A stretch of DNA of 64,000 nt from Owenia fusiformis (taxonomy: Eukaryota > Annelida > Polychaeta > Sabellida > Oweniidae): contig CAIIXF020000006.1 in the NCBI GenBank assembly GCA_903813345.2, forward strand, positions 40,000,848 to 40,064,847. The letters run 5' to 3'. The position numbers and the translations under genes are program-made. This document shows, piece by piece, positions 26,701 to 38,292 of the stretch (its first letter is position 1; every line of letters begins with the position of its first letter). The notes beneath the pieces are model-generated. The model was given only the letters and a program-made list of their open reading frames with translations. It made no database searches and was not told the origin of the DNA.

Positions 26701-27757
26701 GCTGTTTTATTGGCGTTTCATCCATCAGTGGAATTTCATGCGTGATTTTATCTGTACATCCCAATTCATCATTTCCTACAGCAAATATGTCTTGATTTTC
26801 TAGGAAGATTTTCTCAGCTTTTGTTCTTTGTTCTTTATGACCAGGGAAGTTCTCAAGTGCTTTGTCTACAGCTGCTTTTATCAGTTCATTTCTTGTTATG
26901 TTTTTCTGCTTCACAGGTTCTTCAGAGTTGATTTCCTGATTGTTCATTATAGTTGACTCCTGGTTTCCAATGATGTTAACGTGTTCATAAAGATTGTTAG
27001 AATCTTTGGTATTTTGATTTGATGGTATTGATAGATCTTTAGTGATGAGAATTGTGTCAGCACTAATACTCGTCCTGTAGCAATGTTGTTTTGCAGAAAA
27101 TATGGCTCCAATGGGTGTTCTTGGCTTTATCCAAACATCAAACTCAGATGAATTCATGATTTTGACACCAACTCTTCCACTTTTAGAGTTTATAAAACAT
27201 GGAGTTAGTTGTACATTTCCTGGTAACGGTGTAGTTAGTCCCTCTATGAGTCCTTCTCCTCTAAACGATCCAGTTGATACATCCACTGTAGTTATAGAAC
27301 TAGCTGGTATATGACAGTCTTGTGGTCCTGTGCATCTTATGAAGTGTGATTTTGTTTCATTGTTCTGGTAGAGATGTGTAAACTGAGGTAGATGTTTCAA
27401 TATGTTAGAACCTATGATGAAGGTGGATGGTTCGTTTCCTTCACAGACTATAACTGATGTTTCCAACTTTATCCCATCTATGATGACTGTTGTAGCTAGA
27501 GATCCTATATATGGTATTGTTGTTCCACTTGCTCCAGTAATTTTTATCCATTTGTTTTCATTTATTTCCGTGTCCATGTCAAAATTGTCCATGAAAAATT
27601 TCTGAGACATTAGACTAACAGATGATCCAGTGTCATATAGACCAATGGTTTCAACATTTCCAATCGTTAATTTTGTTTTTGGTGTATCATGAACTGTTTT
27701 GTTCAAATAATTTGAGCGATCTTGAGTTGCTGTATCCCTGACATGGCCACTCTTCAT
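23752..27757 (-). pseudogene. pol: gypsy pol region (protease, reverse transcriptase, RNase H, integrase)
   Basis: On the minus strand an aspartic-protease motif (DTGSS) comes first, followed by reverse transcriptase with YLDD, RNase H, the HHCC zinc finger and catalytic core of integrase, and a basic C-terminal region. The order is that of the Ty3/gypsy group. It directly follows gag, so expression by frameshift or read-through, as known in the family, is likely. Old copy with about one apparent break in the coding region. Confidence 0.93.
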
Positions 27758-27768
27758 GAAGGGACGAT

Positions 27769-28720
27769 CTAGTTTTCCTGGTCCTGACTCATTTGTGGTT
27801 TAGTTGTGGAGACATTGTTCGTATTTGTTGTATTTCGTTGAGGTTGTGATTGATAATTCCCCCTGTAGTGTTGGCCTCTTCCTCTAGGTCTTCTTCCATT
27901 GTTGTAACCAAATTGTTGTCTATTTTGTGGTTGTTCATTAAAGCAGGATTGTTGGTTTTGTTGCCATTGTTGTTGATGATGAGGTTGCCACTGTTGTTGT
28001 CGTTCCAAATCATTTAAGCGTTTATTTACATCAACCATTTGTCTGCTGGATGACTGCATGAGGTTTGTTAATGATGTTATATTTCTGTTCATTTCACTCA
28101 TCCATTTCTCCAAAGTGTTGTTGGTTGCTGTATTTAAATAGTTCACTGATGTGGCTCCACTAGATGGCTTTTCCCGAGATTTGTTCTCTTCATATTCTAA
28201 AGCGATGCATCTCAGTTTTTGGAAATTTATTCTTGGATGTTCATCTTGGTATTTCTTAAGTTCCCATCTTAGTTGGCTGTCTCGTAGATTTTCAACAAGT
28301 TGATGTGACAGAAGTTCATTTTCATCTGGAACAGTTGTGTGTTGTTTGATGATACCCATGAGTCGGAGTAATTCTTGGGTAAATTCCTTCACAGTTTCAT
28401 TTTCCTTTTGTTCTGTGTTGTAGAACTTTCTATATGTCTGGCTGAGGGTGAACTCTCGTCCATACACTTCTCTAAGAGTCTTGAATATACTCTCTGGTGT
28501 GAGTGACTGAATATAGTGTAACTCTCTGCGGGCAGGTGCTTCAATATGTTGTCGAAGAAAATCAATCTTCTCCTTAGGATCCATCAGTCGAATTGCGATT
28601 TCAGCATCTTCAATCCAATCCCACACATCCATAGTTTTAGGCTTCCCTGAGAAAGTTTTTAACGTTGGCTTCCTTGGGTATTTGATGTTTATGTTGCTTC
28701 TACTCTCATCAGTCTCCTTT
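27769..28720 (-). pseudogene. gag: gypsy gag, main part
   Basis: Capsid-like region (WDWIEDAEIAIRLMDPKEK, then helical segments typical of gypsy capsids, open from 28632) followed by a Q/N-rich stretch and an RG-rich basic tail. No CCHC zinc knuckle is apparent; the RG-rich tail may serve nucleic-acid binding instead. A 2-kb DNA element at 28723-30730 separates it from the N-terminal part of gag. Confidence 0.85.
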
Positions 28721-28722
28721 TA

Positions 28723-30730
28723 GTCCCTGATCTGGACCCTCTGAAAAAAAGTTTTGTTGTCCGGTACTTTCCCACATAAAATGATTGTACCGTTTGAAAG
28801 AACAGACTTCCCTCTTTAAGGAAACACCTCTTCTATTGATGTAAACAGGGGCAAAAGGCACCAAAACGGGGTTAGACAAGGTGGCATTCTGAAGTCTCAC
28901 TTTCTTGTCATCACGATTCCAGGTAAACCATCAGACAGATTTACTTCAAATTTTCACACATGTTACATGGTAAGAAGTTCTAGAGCTGATTAACTTTTCA
29001 GTGGCCATCTTGCATTTTGGCAGCCATTTTGGAAGGTTTCTGGATAAATCTTGTAATCACGATTCCAGAAAAACCACTTCACAGTTTTACTTCGAATTTT
29101 CACACATGTTACATGGTATGAAGTTCTAGAGCTGACTAACTTTTCGGTGGCCATGTTGCATTCCGTCGGCCATCTTGGAAGTTTTTAGATAAATCTTGTC
29201 ATCACGATTCCATGAAAACCACGTAACAGTTTTACTTCAAATTTTCACACATGTTACATGGTAAGAAGTTATTAGAAGTTGTTGTCGTTGATGATGAATT
29301 GGTCATTGAACGGTGTGGATGTGGTTTTTTCCCATATTAGATTATTGTCTTGGGATATTCAGGCTTGATTTTTGTTTGCCAGTTTTACACTTTACAGTTG
29401 CTTTTCCCACTAGGTTGCTTTACACTTTTTTCCTTTCTCATTTGTCATTTTTGTTTATATTTAGTAAGGATATGATACGCAGGTCTCTCCTTCTGTGTGA
29501 TCACCTGTCCAGAAGATAATTCAACTGCATGAAGAACATTTCGTTGACATGATGCACAGTGAAAGGTTTTCCACACATTTACATTTTCGTTTAAAAGAGC
29601 TTTAATTCCGTTATATACTCAGATCAAGGCCAATTTAGCATACATTTCGCTCTCAAAAATCGCTGTGCAATAATGGATTTCAAAGAAATGTTTGACGTTT
29701 TCAATAATTTTTTTTCTTTTTGATGAAATGCAGTTATTTATTCTAAAAATCAATCGATGTCATACACAAAATGCATTCAAGTGGTATAAAGTACAGAAGC
29801 AGAGTAAAAATATGTATTTTAGAATATCACCATGTGTTACCCCATTGTAGCGCCCCTTGCCCATGTTTCTTTCAATATAAAACATGATATCATACACAAA
29901 ATATGCATTTATGTCAAATTATGTGGTTTAAAATACAGAAAAATAGATAACATTCTCCTTAGAATACCACCTTGTGTAACCCCACTTTACTGCCTTTTGC
30001 CCCTGTTTATATCAATATAAAAGGTAGCATGTAACCTTCCTTGTAACATGTGTAAAAGTTTCAAGAAAATCAGTAAAGTGGTTTTCCTGGAATCACAATG
30101 ACAAGATTTATCCAAAAAACTTCCAAGATGGCCGCCAGAATGCAAGATGGCTGCCGAAAGGTTAATTAGCTCTAGAACTTCTTACCATGTAATATGTGTG
30201 AAAATTTGAAGTAAATCCGTTTGGTTTTCCTGAAATCGAGATGACAAGATTTATCTTTAAACTTCCAAGATGGCTGCCAGAATACAAGATGGCCACCGAA
30301 AAAATAATGAGGTCTAGGACTTTTTACCATGTTACATGTGTGAACATTTGAAGTACATCTGTTAAGTGGTTTTTGTGGAATCGCAATGACAATATTTATC
30401 TAAAAAAATTCCAAGATGGCCGCCAGAATGCAAGCTGGCCGCCGCAAAGTTAATCAGCTCTAGAACTTCTTACCATGTAACATGTGTGAAAATTTGAAGT
30501 AAATCCGTCTAATGGTTTACCTAGAATCGTGATGACAAGAAAGTGAGACTTCAGAATGCCACCTTGTCTAACCCCGTTTTGGTGCCTTTTGCCCCTGTTT
30601 ACATCAATAGAAGAGGTGTTTTCTTTAAGAGGGAAGTCTGTTCTTTCAAACGGTACAATCATTTTATGTGGGAAAGTACCGGACAACAAAACCCCTTTTC
30701 TAGAGCCCTTTTGGAAATCAGATCGGGGAC
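28723..30730. mobile_element. 2-kb non-autonomous inverted-repeat DNA element inserted in gag
   Basis: Long imperfect inverted ends: GTCCCTGATCTG at the left mirrors CAGATCGGGGAC at the right, then a strong match over about 28751-29000 against the complement of 30450-30692. The ends are flanked by TA (28721-28722 and 30731-30732), as in Tc1/mariner-type insertions. Inside each arm a roughly 146-bp unit is tandemly repeated (starts near 28911, 29057 and 29202, and at least three inverted copies between 30040 and 30540) containing CAAGATGGCCGCC. The centre (about 29290-30010) has no recognisable transposase. It is therefore a foldback/MITE-like element. Confidence 0.75.
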
Positions 30731-30881
30731 TATTTGCCTTTAGTTCAGAACAGTATTCCTCGAAGTCTTTTGTTAGCCTCTGCATCCTCGCCAATTCATC
30801 CTTCATTGTTTGCATTTCTACAGGATCATAGAAAGTTTCTTCCTTTTTTGCTTGTGAGCTTGCGCGGGTAGTCATTTTCAA
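30731..30881 (-). pseudogene. gag: gypsy gag, N-terminal part upstream of the inserted element
   Basis: An open stretch beginning MKMTTRASSQAKKEE with a charged helical segment (QTMKDELARMQRLTKDFEEY) that looks like the coiled N-terminus of a gypsy Gag. It runs into the terminal repeat of the 28723-30730 element. Confidence 0.65.
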
Positions 30882-31151
30882 TTAAATGAATAAAATACTC
30901 GCGTTAATAAAAGTGCAAGATTGCCTTGGATAAAATATGCGAAATATTTGCAAAGTTTTTATGAAAATAATTGGCACAGGATAAAATACCTTTAAATATG
31001 ACACAACGTATGCACGTATAAAATACAGAACCCTGACATACAATACAATAAAATATACCCTATGTTTTTATGTGTGGTAATATGATAATATCTACTTTAT
31101 ATCACAATGAAATACTTTATGTGAAATACACCCTAAGTTTTCAATAGGTAA
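30882..31151 (-). other. gypsy leader, part next to gag
   Basis: AT-rich untranslated leader. Words such as CACAATGAAA, ATACACC and ATGATAATAT recur in the other leader part at 54976-55608, so the leader holds imperfect direct repeats and the Helentron array lies among them. Confidence 0.65.
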
Positions 31152-32828
31152 CTAGACATGTAAATTGAACAAGTTCAATTTAAGACTCCAGATTTCAAAC
31201 TTTTGAGTTGAGCTGAGTCATCCAGAACTTGTAAGCTGAGTCATGCAGAATAAGCTGAGTCAGCTAGAATATAGACATTTAGACAACTTTTAAGAAGGCT
31301 ATCTTCGACTCTATTAGCTTAACATGGGGATATCATCATATCGACTTTTCGAGACTTCAAACCGCTATAACTATCTAACCAGAAGTTAGATCGAGATTTG
31401 GTTTAAAGATTAAATTTGGATAATTTTTTATTTTGACCTACATTTCGGACACCATATCTCAAAAGTGGGTCAAAAAACTTTCTGACGGCAGAAGACTAAC
31501 ACTATAAGCACACTCTTTGCTACCTGTATACAAAATTTTGAAGCAAATCCTTAAAGTGTAATGTCAGAATCGCAAAAATAAGGAAAAACTATGAATTTGA
31601 CCTAGATTTTGACCAAGGCATTTTTGCGTCCAAATTTTAAAGCTAGATAGCCTTCGAGGTCCCCTCCTTTTATAGGCTTTCAGAATATTAAGCTGTACCC
31701 AGTCTATATCTGGTATTTTACACTTCAAAAAATCCTTTTTCTCATTGACATAATATTGGGCACCAAATTTAGCGATTTTTGAGCTTTCAAAACGCAATAA
31801 CTTTCGAACCGGAAGTCGGATCGAAATTTGGTTTGCAGATTCAGATTCCTGACAAATTTCTACCCCTAATTCATAACTCATACGTTAAATTTGGAATTTT
31901 TTTATTTTGATCTACTTTTTGGACACGCCATAACTTCCGAACCGGAAGTTGGATCGAAATTTGGTTTGCAGATTCGGATTCCTAAGAAAATTCTACCCTT
32001 AATTCATAACTCATACGTTGAATCTGGAGAACTTTTTATTTTGACCTACTTTTCGGACACCATATCTCAAAAGTGGGTCAAAATACTTTCTGACGGCAAA
32101 AGGCTAACACTATAAGCACACTCTTTGCTACCTGTATACAAAATTTTGAAGTAAATTATTAAAGTGTAGTGTCAGAATCGTAAAAATAAGGAAAAACTAT
32201 GAATTTGACCTAGATTTTGACCTAGGCATTTTGGTGTCCAAATTTTGAAGCTATGTAGCTTTTGAGGTCCCCTTCTTTTATAAGCATTCATTATGTTAAG
32301 CTGTACTCAGTCTATATCCTGTATTTTACACTTCGAAAAAGTCTTTTTTCCCATTGACTTAACATAGGCACCAAATTTAGCGATTTTTGAGCTTTCAAAA
32401 CGCCATTACTTCCGAACCGGAAGTCCGATCCAAATTTGGTTTGCAGATTTGGATTCCTGAGAAAATTCTACATCTTTTTCATTGCTCACACATTCGATTT
32501 GGAGCATGTTTTGGCGTGACCTACATTTCGGACGCCATATCTCAAAATCGGTAAGAGTAATCAAAATTCTGATGTCATATCTTTGATTCGCCTTTTTCTA
32601 AGCTACACGATAAAAAAAGATGAAGGAGTTACGAAGAATATTGACGAAGATATGATGAAGAATGTTGAAAATGTAAGATTTGACCTAGTTCTTGACCTTT
32701 GACCTAGATAAAAATTTGATCTAATTTCCCAGAAAGCCGGTTTCAGTCTTTAGTTAACCATGTAAGTTGGATTAAGTAAGCTGTTATAGTTGACGAGAAA
32801 TTTGGCGAGGAGGAAGAAAAAAGAATAA
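31152..32828 (-). mobile_element. Helentron-like unit U1, family A
   Basis: Its 3' end (minus strand) is the outer edge of the array against gypsy leader. The plus strand reads CTAGACATG, then a hairpin ATTGAAC-AA-GTTCAAT, then the family word AGACTCCAG. Three TGAGTCA/TGAGTCAG motifs follow (31206-31265). The body carries tandem subunits with the palindrome ACTTCCGAACCGGAAGT or near variants. It closely resembles U8. No protein is encoded. Confidence 0.7.
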
Positions 32829-34430
32829 CTAGACATGTAAATTGAACAAGTTCAATTTAAGACTCCAGATTTCAGACTTTTTTTAAGCTGAGTTATCCAA
32901 ATACTTGTAAGCTGAGTCATTCAGAATAAGCTGAGTCAGCTAGAATAAAGACATTTAGACAACTTTTAAGAATGTTATCTTTTACTCCATTGGCTTAACA
33001 TGGGGATATCATCGTATCGACTTTCCGAGACTTCAAACCGCTATAACTATCTAATCAGAAGTTGGATCGAAATTTGGTTTAAAGATTCTGATTCCTGAGA
33101 AAATTCTACCCTTAATTCATAACTCATACGTTAAATTTGGAGAACTTTTTATTTTGACCTACTTTTCGGACACCATATCTCAAAAGTGGGTCAAAATACT
33201 TTCTGACGGCAAAAGGCTAACACTATGAGCACACTCTTTGCTACCGGTATACAAAATTTCGAAGCAAATCATGAGGAGTGTAATGTCAGAATCGCAAAAA
33301 TAAGGAAAAACTATGAATTTGACCTAGATTTTGACCTAGGCATTTTGGTGTCCAAATTTTGAAGCTATGTAGCTTTTGAGGTCCCCCTCTTTTATAAGCA
33401 TTCATTATGTTAAGCTGTACTCAGTCTATCTCTTGTATTTTACACTTCGAAAAAGTCTTTTTTCCCATCGACATAACATGGGGCACCAAATTTAGCGATT
33501 TTTGAGCTTTCAAAACGCCATAACTTCCGAACTGTAAGTCGGACTGAAATTTGGTTTGCAGATTCGGATTCCTGGGAAAATCCTACCCTTAATTCATAGC
33601 TCATATGTTAAATTTGGAGAATTTTTTTATTTTGACCTACTTTTCGGACACCATATCTCAAAAGTGGGTCAAAATACTTTCTGACAGCAAAAGGCTAACA
33701 CTATTAGCACACTCTTTGCTACCTGTATACAAAGTTTTGAAGTAAATTATTGAAGTGTAGTGTCAGAATCGTAAAAATAAGGAAAAACTATGAATTTGAC
33801 CTAGATTTTGACCTAGGCATTTTGGTGTCCAAATTTTGAAGCTATGTAGCTTTTGAGGTCCCCTTCTTTTATAAGCATTCATTATGTTAAGCTGTACTCA
33901 GTCTATATCTTGTATTTTACACTTCGAAAAAGTCTTTTTTCCCATTGACTTAACATAGGCACCAAATTTAGCGATTTTTGAGCTTTCAAAACGCCACAAC
34001 TTCCGAACCGGAAGTCTGATTCAAATTTGGTTTGCAGATTCGGATTCCTGAGATCATTCTACACTTATTTCATAACTCACATATTGAATTTGAACTTTTT
34101 GTTCTGACCTACTTTTCGGACGCAATATCTCAAAATCGGTAAGAGTAATCAAAAAACGATTTGCCTTACGGAATTAGCGTTTTTTCCAAGGAACATGATG
34201 AAAAAAACTCGGAGCGAAAATATTGAAAGACGACCAGAAAAGTGGTGAATTAGTGAAAATCCAAGATTTGCCCTAGTTCTTGACCTATGACCTAGATAAA
34301 AATTTGATCTAATTTCCCAGAAAGCCAGATACATTCCCTAGTCAACCATGTAGGTTGGATTAAGTAAGACGTTATAGTTGGAGAGAAAATCTGTTAGGAG
34401 GAAGAAGAAAGAAAGAAAAAAGAAAAATAA
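32829..34430 (-). mobile_element. Helentron-like unit U2, family A
   Basis: Same 3' hairpin and word as U1, with two large body subunits. On its 5' side it ends in a GA-rich tail that runs directly into the CTAG of U3's neighbour with no hairpin head between. Confidence 0.65.
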
Positions 34431-35867
34431 CTAGACATTTAAAATCGCCACGGGGGCGATTTCGTAGAATGCCGTTCCTCGCCGCAGCAGCAAATTCGGT
34501 GCACAATTGACCTTTTTCAAGGTCACGCAGAGGTCGAATTCCAAAACCGAAAGCATATTTAGAATCAGGGACATCCATACTTCATACTTGCAAAGAATTG
34601 GAATGAAAATCACCCAAATTATAAACCCTAGAGATATGTTAAATGGGAAGAGTAAGGCATGCAAAAAATAACTACAGTGGCTCCTTGAACAGGTAAAACA
34701 AGAAATAAGTTTTACGTCATTTTACGGTGAAGGTCAAAGGTCAAGGTCAAAGGTCAAGGTCAAAGGTCAAGGTCAAAGGTCAAGGTCAAAATGTTGACCT
34801 AATTTACTCTAGTTTAGTACAGTGTAATACAATGGTACCAATTTCGAATCAATTTTCAAGGTCACGCAGAGGTCGAATTCCAAAACCACAAGCATATTTA
34901 GAATCAGGGACATCCATACTTCATACTTGCAAAGAATTGGAATGAAAATCACCCAAATTATAAACCCTAGAGATATGTTAAATGGGAAGAGTAAGGCATG
35001 CAAAAAATAACTACAGTGGCTCCTTGAACAGGTAAAACAAGAAATAAGTTTTACGTCATTTTACGGTGACGGTCAAAGGTCAAGGTCAAAATGTTGACCT
35101 AATTTACTCTAGTTTAGTACAGTGTAATACAATGGTACCAATTTCGAATCAATTTGAGCAATTTTAGCAATTTAACCTTTTTGACCTTTTCAAGGTCACC
35201 CGGATGTCAAATTCCAAAACCACAAGCATATTTAGAATCAGGGACATCCATACTTCATACTTGCAAAGAATTGGAATGAAAATCCTAGTTTTCAACTTTG
35301 AGGTCATTTGAAGGTCAATGTCAAAGGTCAATGTCAAAGGTCAAGGTCAAAATGGTGACCTAATTTACTCTATCCAAGTACAGTGTAATACAATGGTACC
35401 AATTTGGAATCAATTTGAGCGATTTTGATTTTTGAACTTGTTGACCTTTTCAAGGTCACTCAGAGGTCGGATTCCAAAACCGAAAGCATATTTGGAATCA
35501 GGGGCTTCTATTCTTTATATCTGCTCAGAATTGGGATCGGATACACAGTTTTCAAATTTTGCCCCACTGGGGTGCCCCATTTTTAAAATTTGGGGCACCC
35601 AATTTTAAAACCCGGAATATATGTGAAATGGCAATTGTGAGGGATGGCATATGCAAATTTTGGGTAAAAAATAAAAATGGTTACTCCTTGTACGTGCAAA
35701 AATGTAAAAATTTGCGATTTGACCTTGGCTAATTAGGGAGGGGCTAATTAAAAAAATGAAGGCATTTCCCTGTAGCCCAGGAACATGTCAAGGTTGATGG
35801 TATATGCTAATTAGCTGACATGTCGGTGTGTGCGGAGAAATCTTGCACGGAATAATAATAATAATAA
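34431..35867 (-). mobile_element. Helentron-like unit U3, family B
   Basis: 3' end of family B: CTAGACATTTAAAATCGCC, hairpin arms AATCGCC and GGCGATT, then the word AGAATGCCG. The body is unlike family A and rich in AAGGTCA, including a run of nine half-sites at 34731-34788. The 5' side ends in AATAATAAT. Confidence 0.65.
34731..34788 (+). repeat. 13-bp-period array of AGGTCA half-sites
   Basis: Nine AGGTCA copies (34731, 34738, 34744, 34751, 34757, 34764, 34770, 34777, 34783) alternate with one-base and zero-base spacing, giving DR1 and DR0 arrangements. A shorter version recurs at about 36291-36340 in U4. These match nuclear-receptor half-sites; any binding is inferred. Confidence 0.9.
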
Positions 35868-37093
35868 CTAGACATTTAAAATCGCCACGGGGGCGATTTC
35901 GTAGAATGCCGTTCCTCGCCGCAGCAACAAATTCGGTGCACAATTGACCTTTTTCAAGGTCACGCAGAGGTCGAATTCCAAAACCGAAAGCATATTTGAT
36001 ATCATATTTTGCCATATTTTTGAAATTTTGGCACTCAATTTAAAAACCCGTACCCTTATCCTCCCAGACGCGCTTTAAAGCGCTGTCGCGTGCCCCCTAT
36101 ATAGATTAGGAAAACATATTTAGAATCAGGGACATCCATACTTCATACTTGCAAAGAATTGGAATGGAAATCACCCAAATTATAAACCCTAGAGATATGT
36201 TAAATGGGAAGAGTAAGGCATGCAAAAAATAACTACAGTGGCTCCTTGAACAGGTAAAACAAGAAATAAGTTTTACGTCATTTTACGGTGAAGGTCAAAG
36301 GTCAAGGTCAAAGGTCAAGGTCAAAGGTCAAGGTCAAAATGTTGACCTAATTTACTCTAGTTTAGTACAGTGTAATACAATGGTACCAATTTCGAATCAA
36401 TTTGAGCAATTTTAGCAATTTAACCTTTTTGACCTTTTCAAGGTCACCCAGAGGTCAAATTCCAAAACCACAAGCATATTTAGAATCAGGGACATCCATA
36501 CTTCATACTTGCAAAGAATTGGAATGAAAATCCTAGTTTTCAACTTTGAGGTCATTTGAAGGTCAATGTCAAAGGTCAAGGTCAAAATGGTGACCTAATT
36601 TACTCTATCCGAGTACAGTGTAATACAATGGTACCAATTTGGAATCAATTTGAGCGATTTTGATTTTTGAACTTGTTGACCTTTTCAAGGTCACTCAGAG
36701 GTCGGATTCCAAAACCGAAAGCATATTTGGAATCAGGGGCTTCTATTCTTTATATCTGCTCAGAATTGGGATTGGATACACAGTTTTCAAATTTTGCCCC
36801 ACTGGGGTGCCCCATTTTTCAAATTTGGAGCACCCAATTTTAAAACCCGGAATATATGTGAAATGGTAATTGTGAGGGATGGCATATGCAAATTTTGGGT
36901 AAAAAATAAAAATGGTTACTCCTTGTACGTGCAAAAATGTAAAAATTTGCGATTTGACCTTGGCTAATTAGGGAGGGGCTAATTAAAAAAATGAAGGCAT
37001 TTCCCTGTAGCCCAGGAACATGTCAAGGTTGATGGTATATGCTAATTAGCTGACATGTCGGTGTGTGCGGAGAAATCTTGCACAGAATAATAA
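35868..37093 (-). mobile_element. Helentron-like unit U4, family B
   Basis: Family-B 3' end and body. It carries a segment of about 120 bases (about 35998-36117) with the palindrome GCGCTTTAAAGCGC that is absent from U3 and present in U5, so U4 and U5 arose by duplication. Confidence 0.65.
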
Positions 37094-38292
37094 CTAGACA
37101 TTTAAAATCGCCACGGGGGCGATTTCGTAGAATGCCGTTCCTCGCCGCAGCAGCAAATTCAGTGCACAATTGACCTTTTTCAAGGTCACGCAGAGGTCGA
37201 ATTCCAAAACCGAAAGCATATTTGATATCATATTTTGCCATGTTTTTGAAATTTTGGCACTCAATTTAAAAACCCGTACCCTTATCCTCCCAGACGCGCT
37301 TTAAAGCGCTGTCGCGTGCCCCCTATATAGATTAGGAAAACATATTTAGAATCAGGGACATCCATACTTCATACTTGCAAAGAATTGGAATGAAAATGAC
37401 CCAAATTATAAACCCTAGAGATATGTTAAATGGGAAGAGTAAGGCATGCAAAAAATAACTACAGTGGCTCCTTGAACAGGTAAAACAAGAAATAAGTTTT
37501 ACATCATTTTACGGTGAAGGTCAAAGGTCAAGGTCAAAATGTTGACCTAATTTACTCTAGTTTAGTACAGTGTAATACAATGGTACCAATTTCGAATCAA
37601 TTTGAGCAATTTTAGCAATTTAACCTTTTTGACCTTTTCAAGGTCACCCGGAGGTCAAATTCCAAAACCACAAGCATATTTAGAATCAGGGACATCCATA
37701 CTTCATACTTGCAAAGAATTGGAATGAAAATCCTAGTTTTCAACTTTGAGGTCATTTGAAGGTCAATGTCAAAGGGCAAGGTCAAAATGGTGACCTAATT
37801 TACTCTATCCGAGTACAGTGTAATACAATGGTACCAATTTGGAATCAATTTGAGCGATTTTGATTTTTGAACTTGTTGACCTTTTCAAGGTCACTCAGAG
37901 GTCGGATTCCAAAACCGAAAGCATATTTGGAATCAGGGGCTTCTATTCTTTATATCTGCTCAGAATTGGGATCGGATACACAGTTTTCAAATTTTGCCCC
38001 ACTGGGGTGCCCCATTTTTAAAATTTGGGGCACCCAATTTTAAAACCCGGAATATATGTGAAATGGCAATTGTGAGGGATGGCATATGCAAATTTTGGGT
38101 AAAAAATAAAAATGGTTACTCCTTGTACGTGCAAAAATGTAAAAATTTGCGATTTGACCTTGGCTAATTAGGGAGGGGCTAATTAAAAAAATGAAGGCAT
38201 TTCCCTGTAGCCCAGGAACATGTCAAGGTTGATGGTATATGCTAATTAGCTGTGCGGAGAAATCTTGCGTGGAATAATAATAATAATAATAA
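37094..38292 (-). mobile_element. Helentron-like unit U5, family B
   Basis: Nearly identical to U4, including the GCGCTTTAAAGCGC segment (about 37223-37342), with a shorter AGGTCA run. The 5' side ends in AATAATAAT before the CTAG of U6. Confidence 0.65.
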
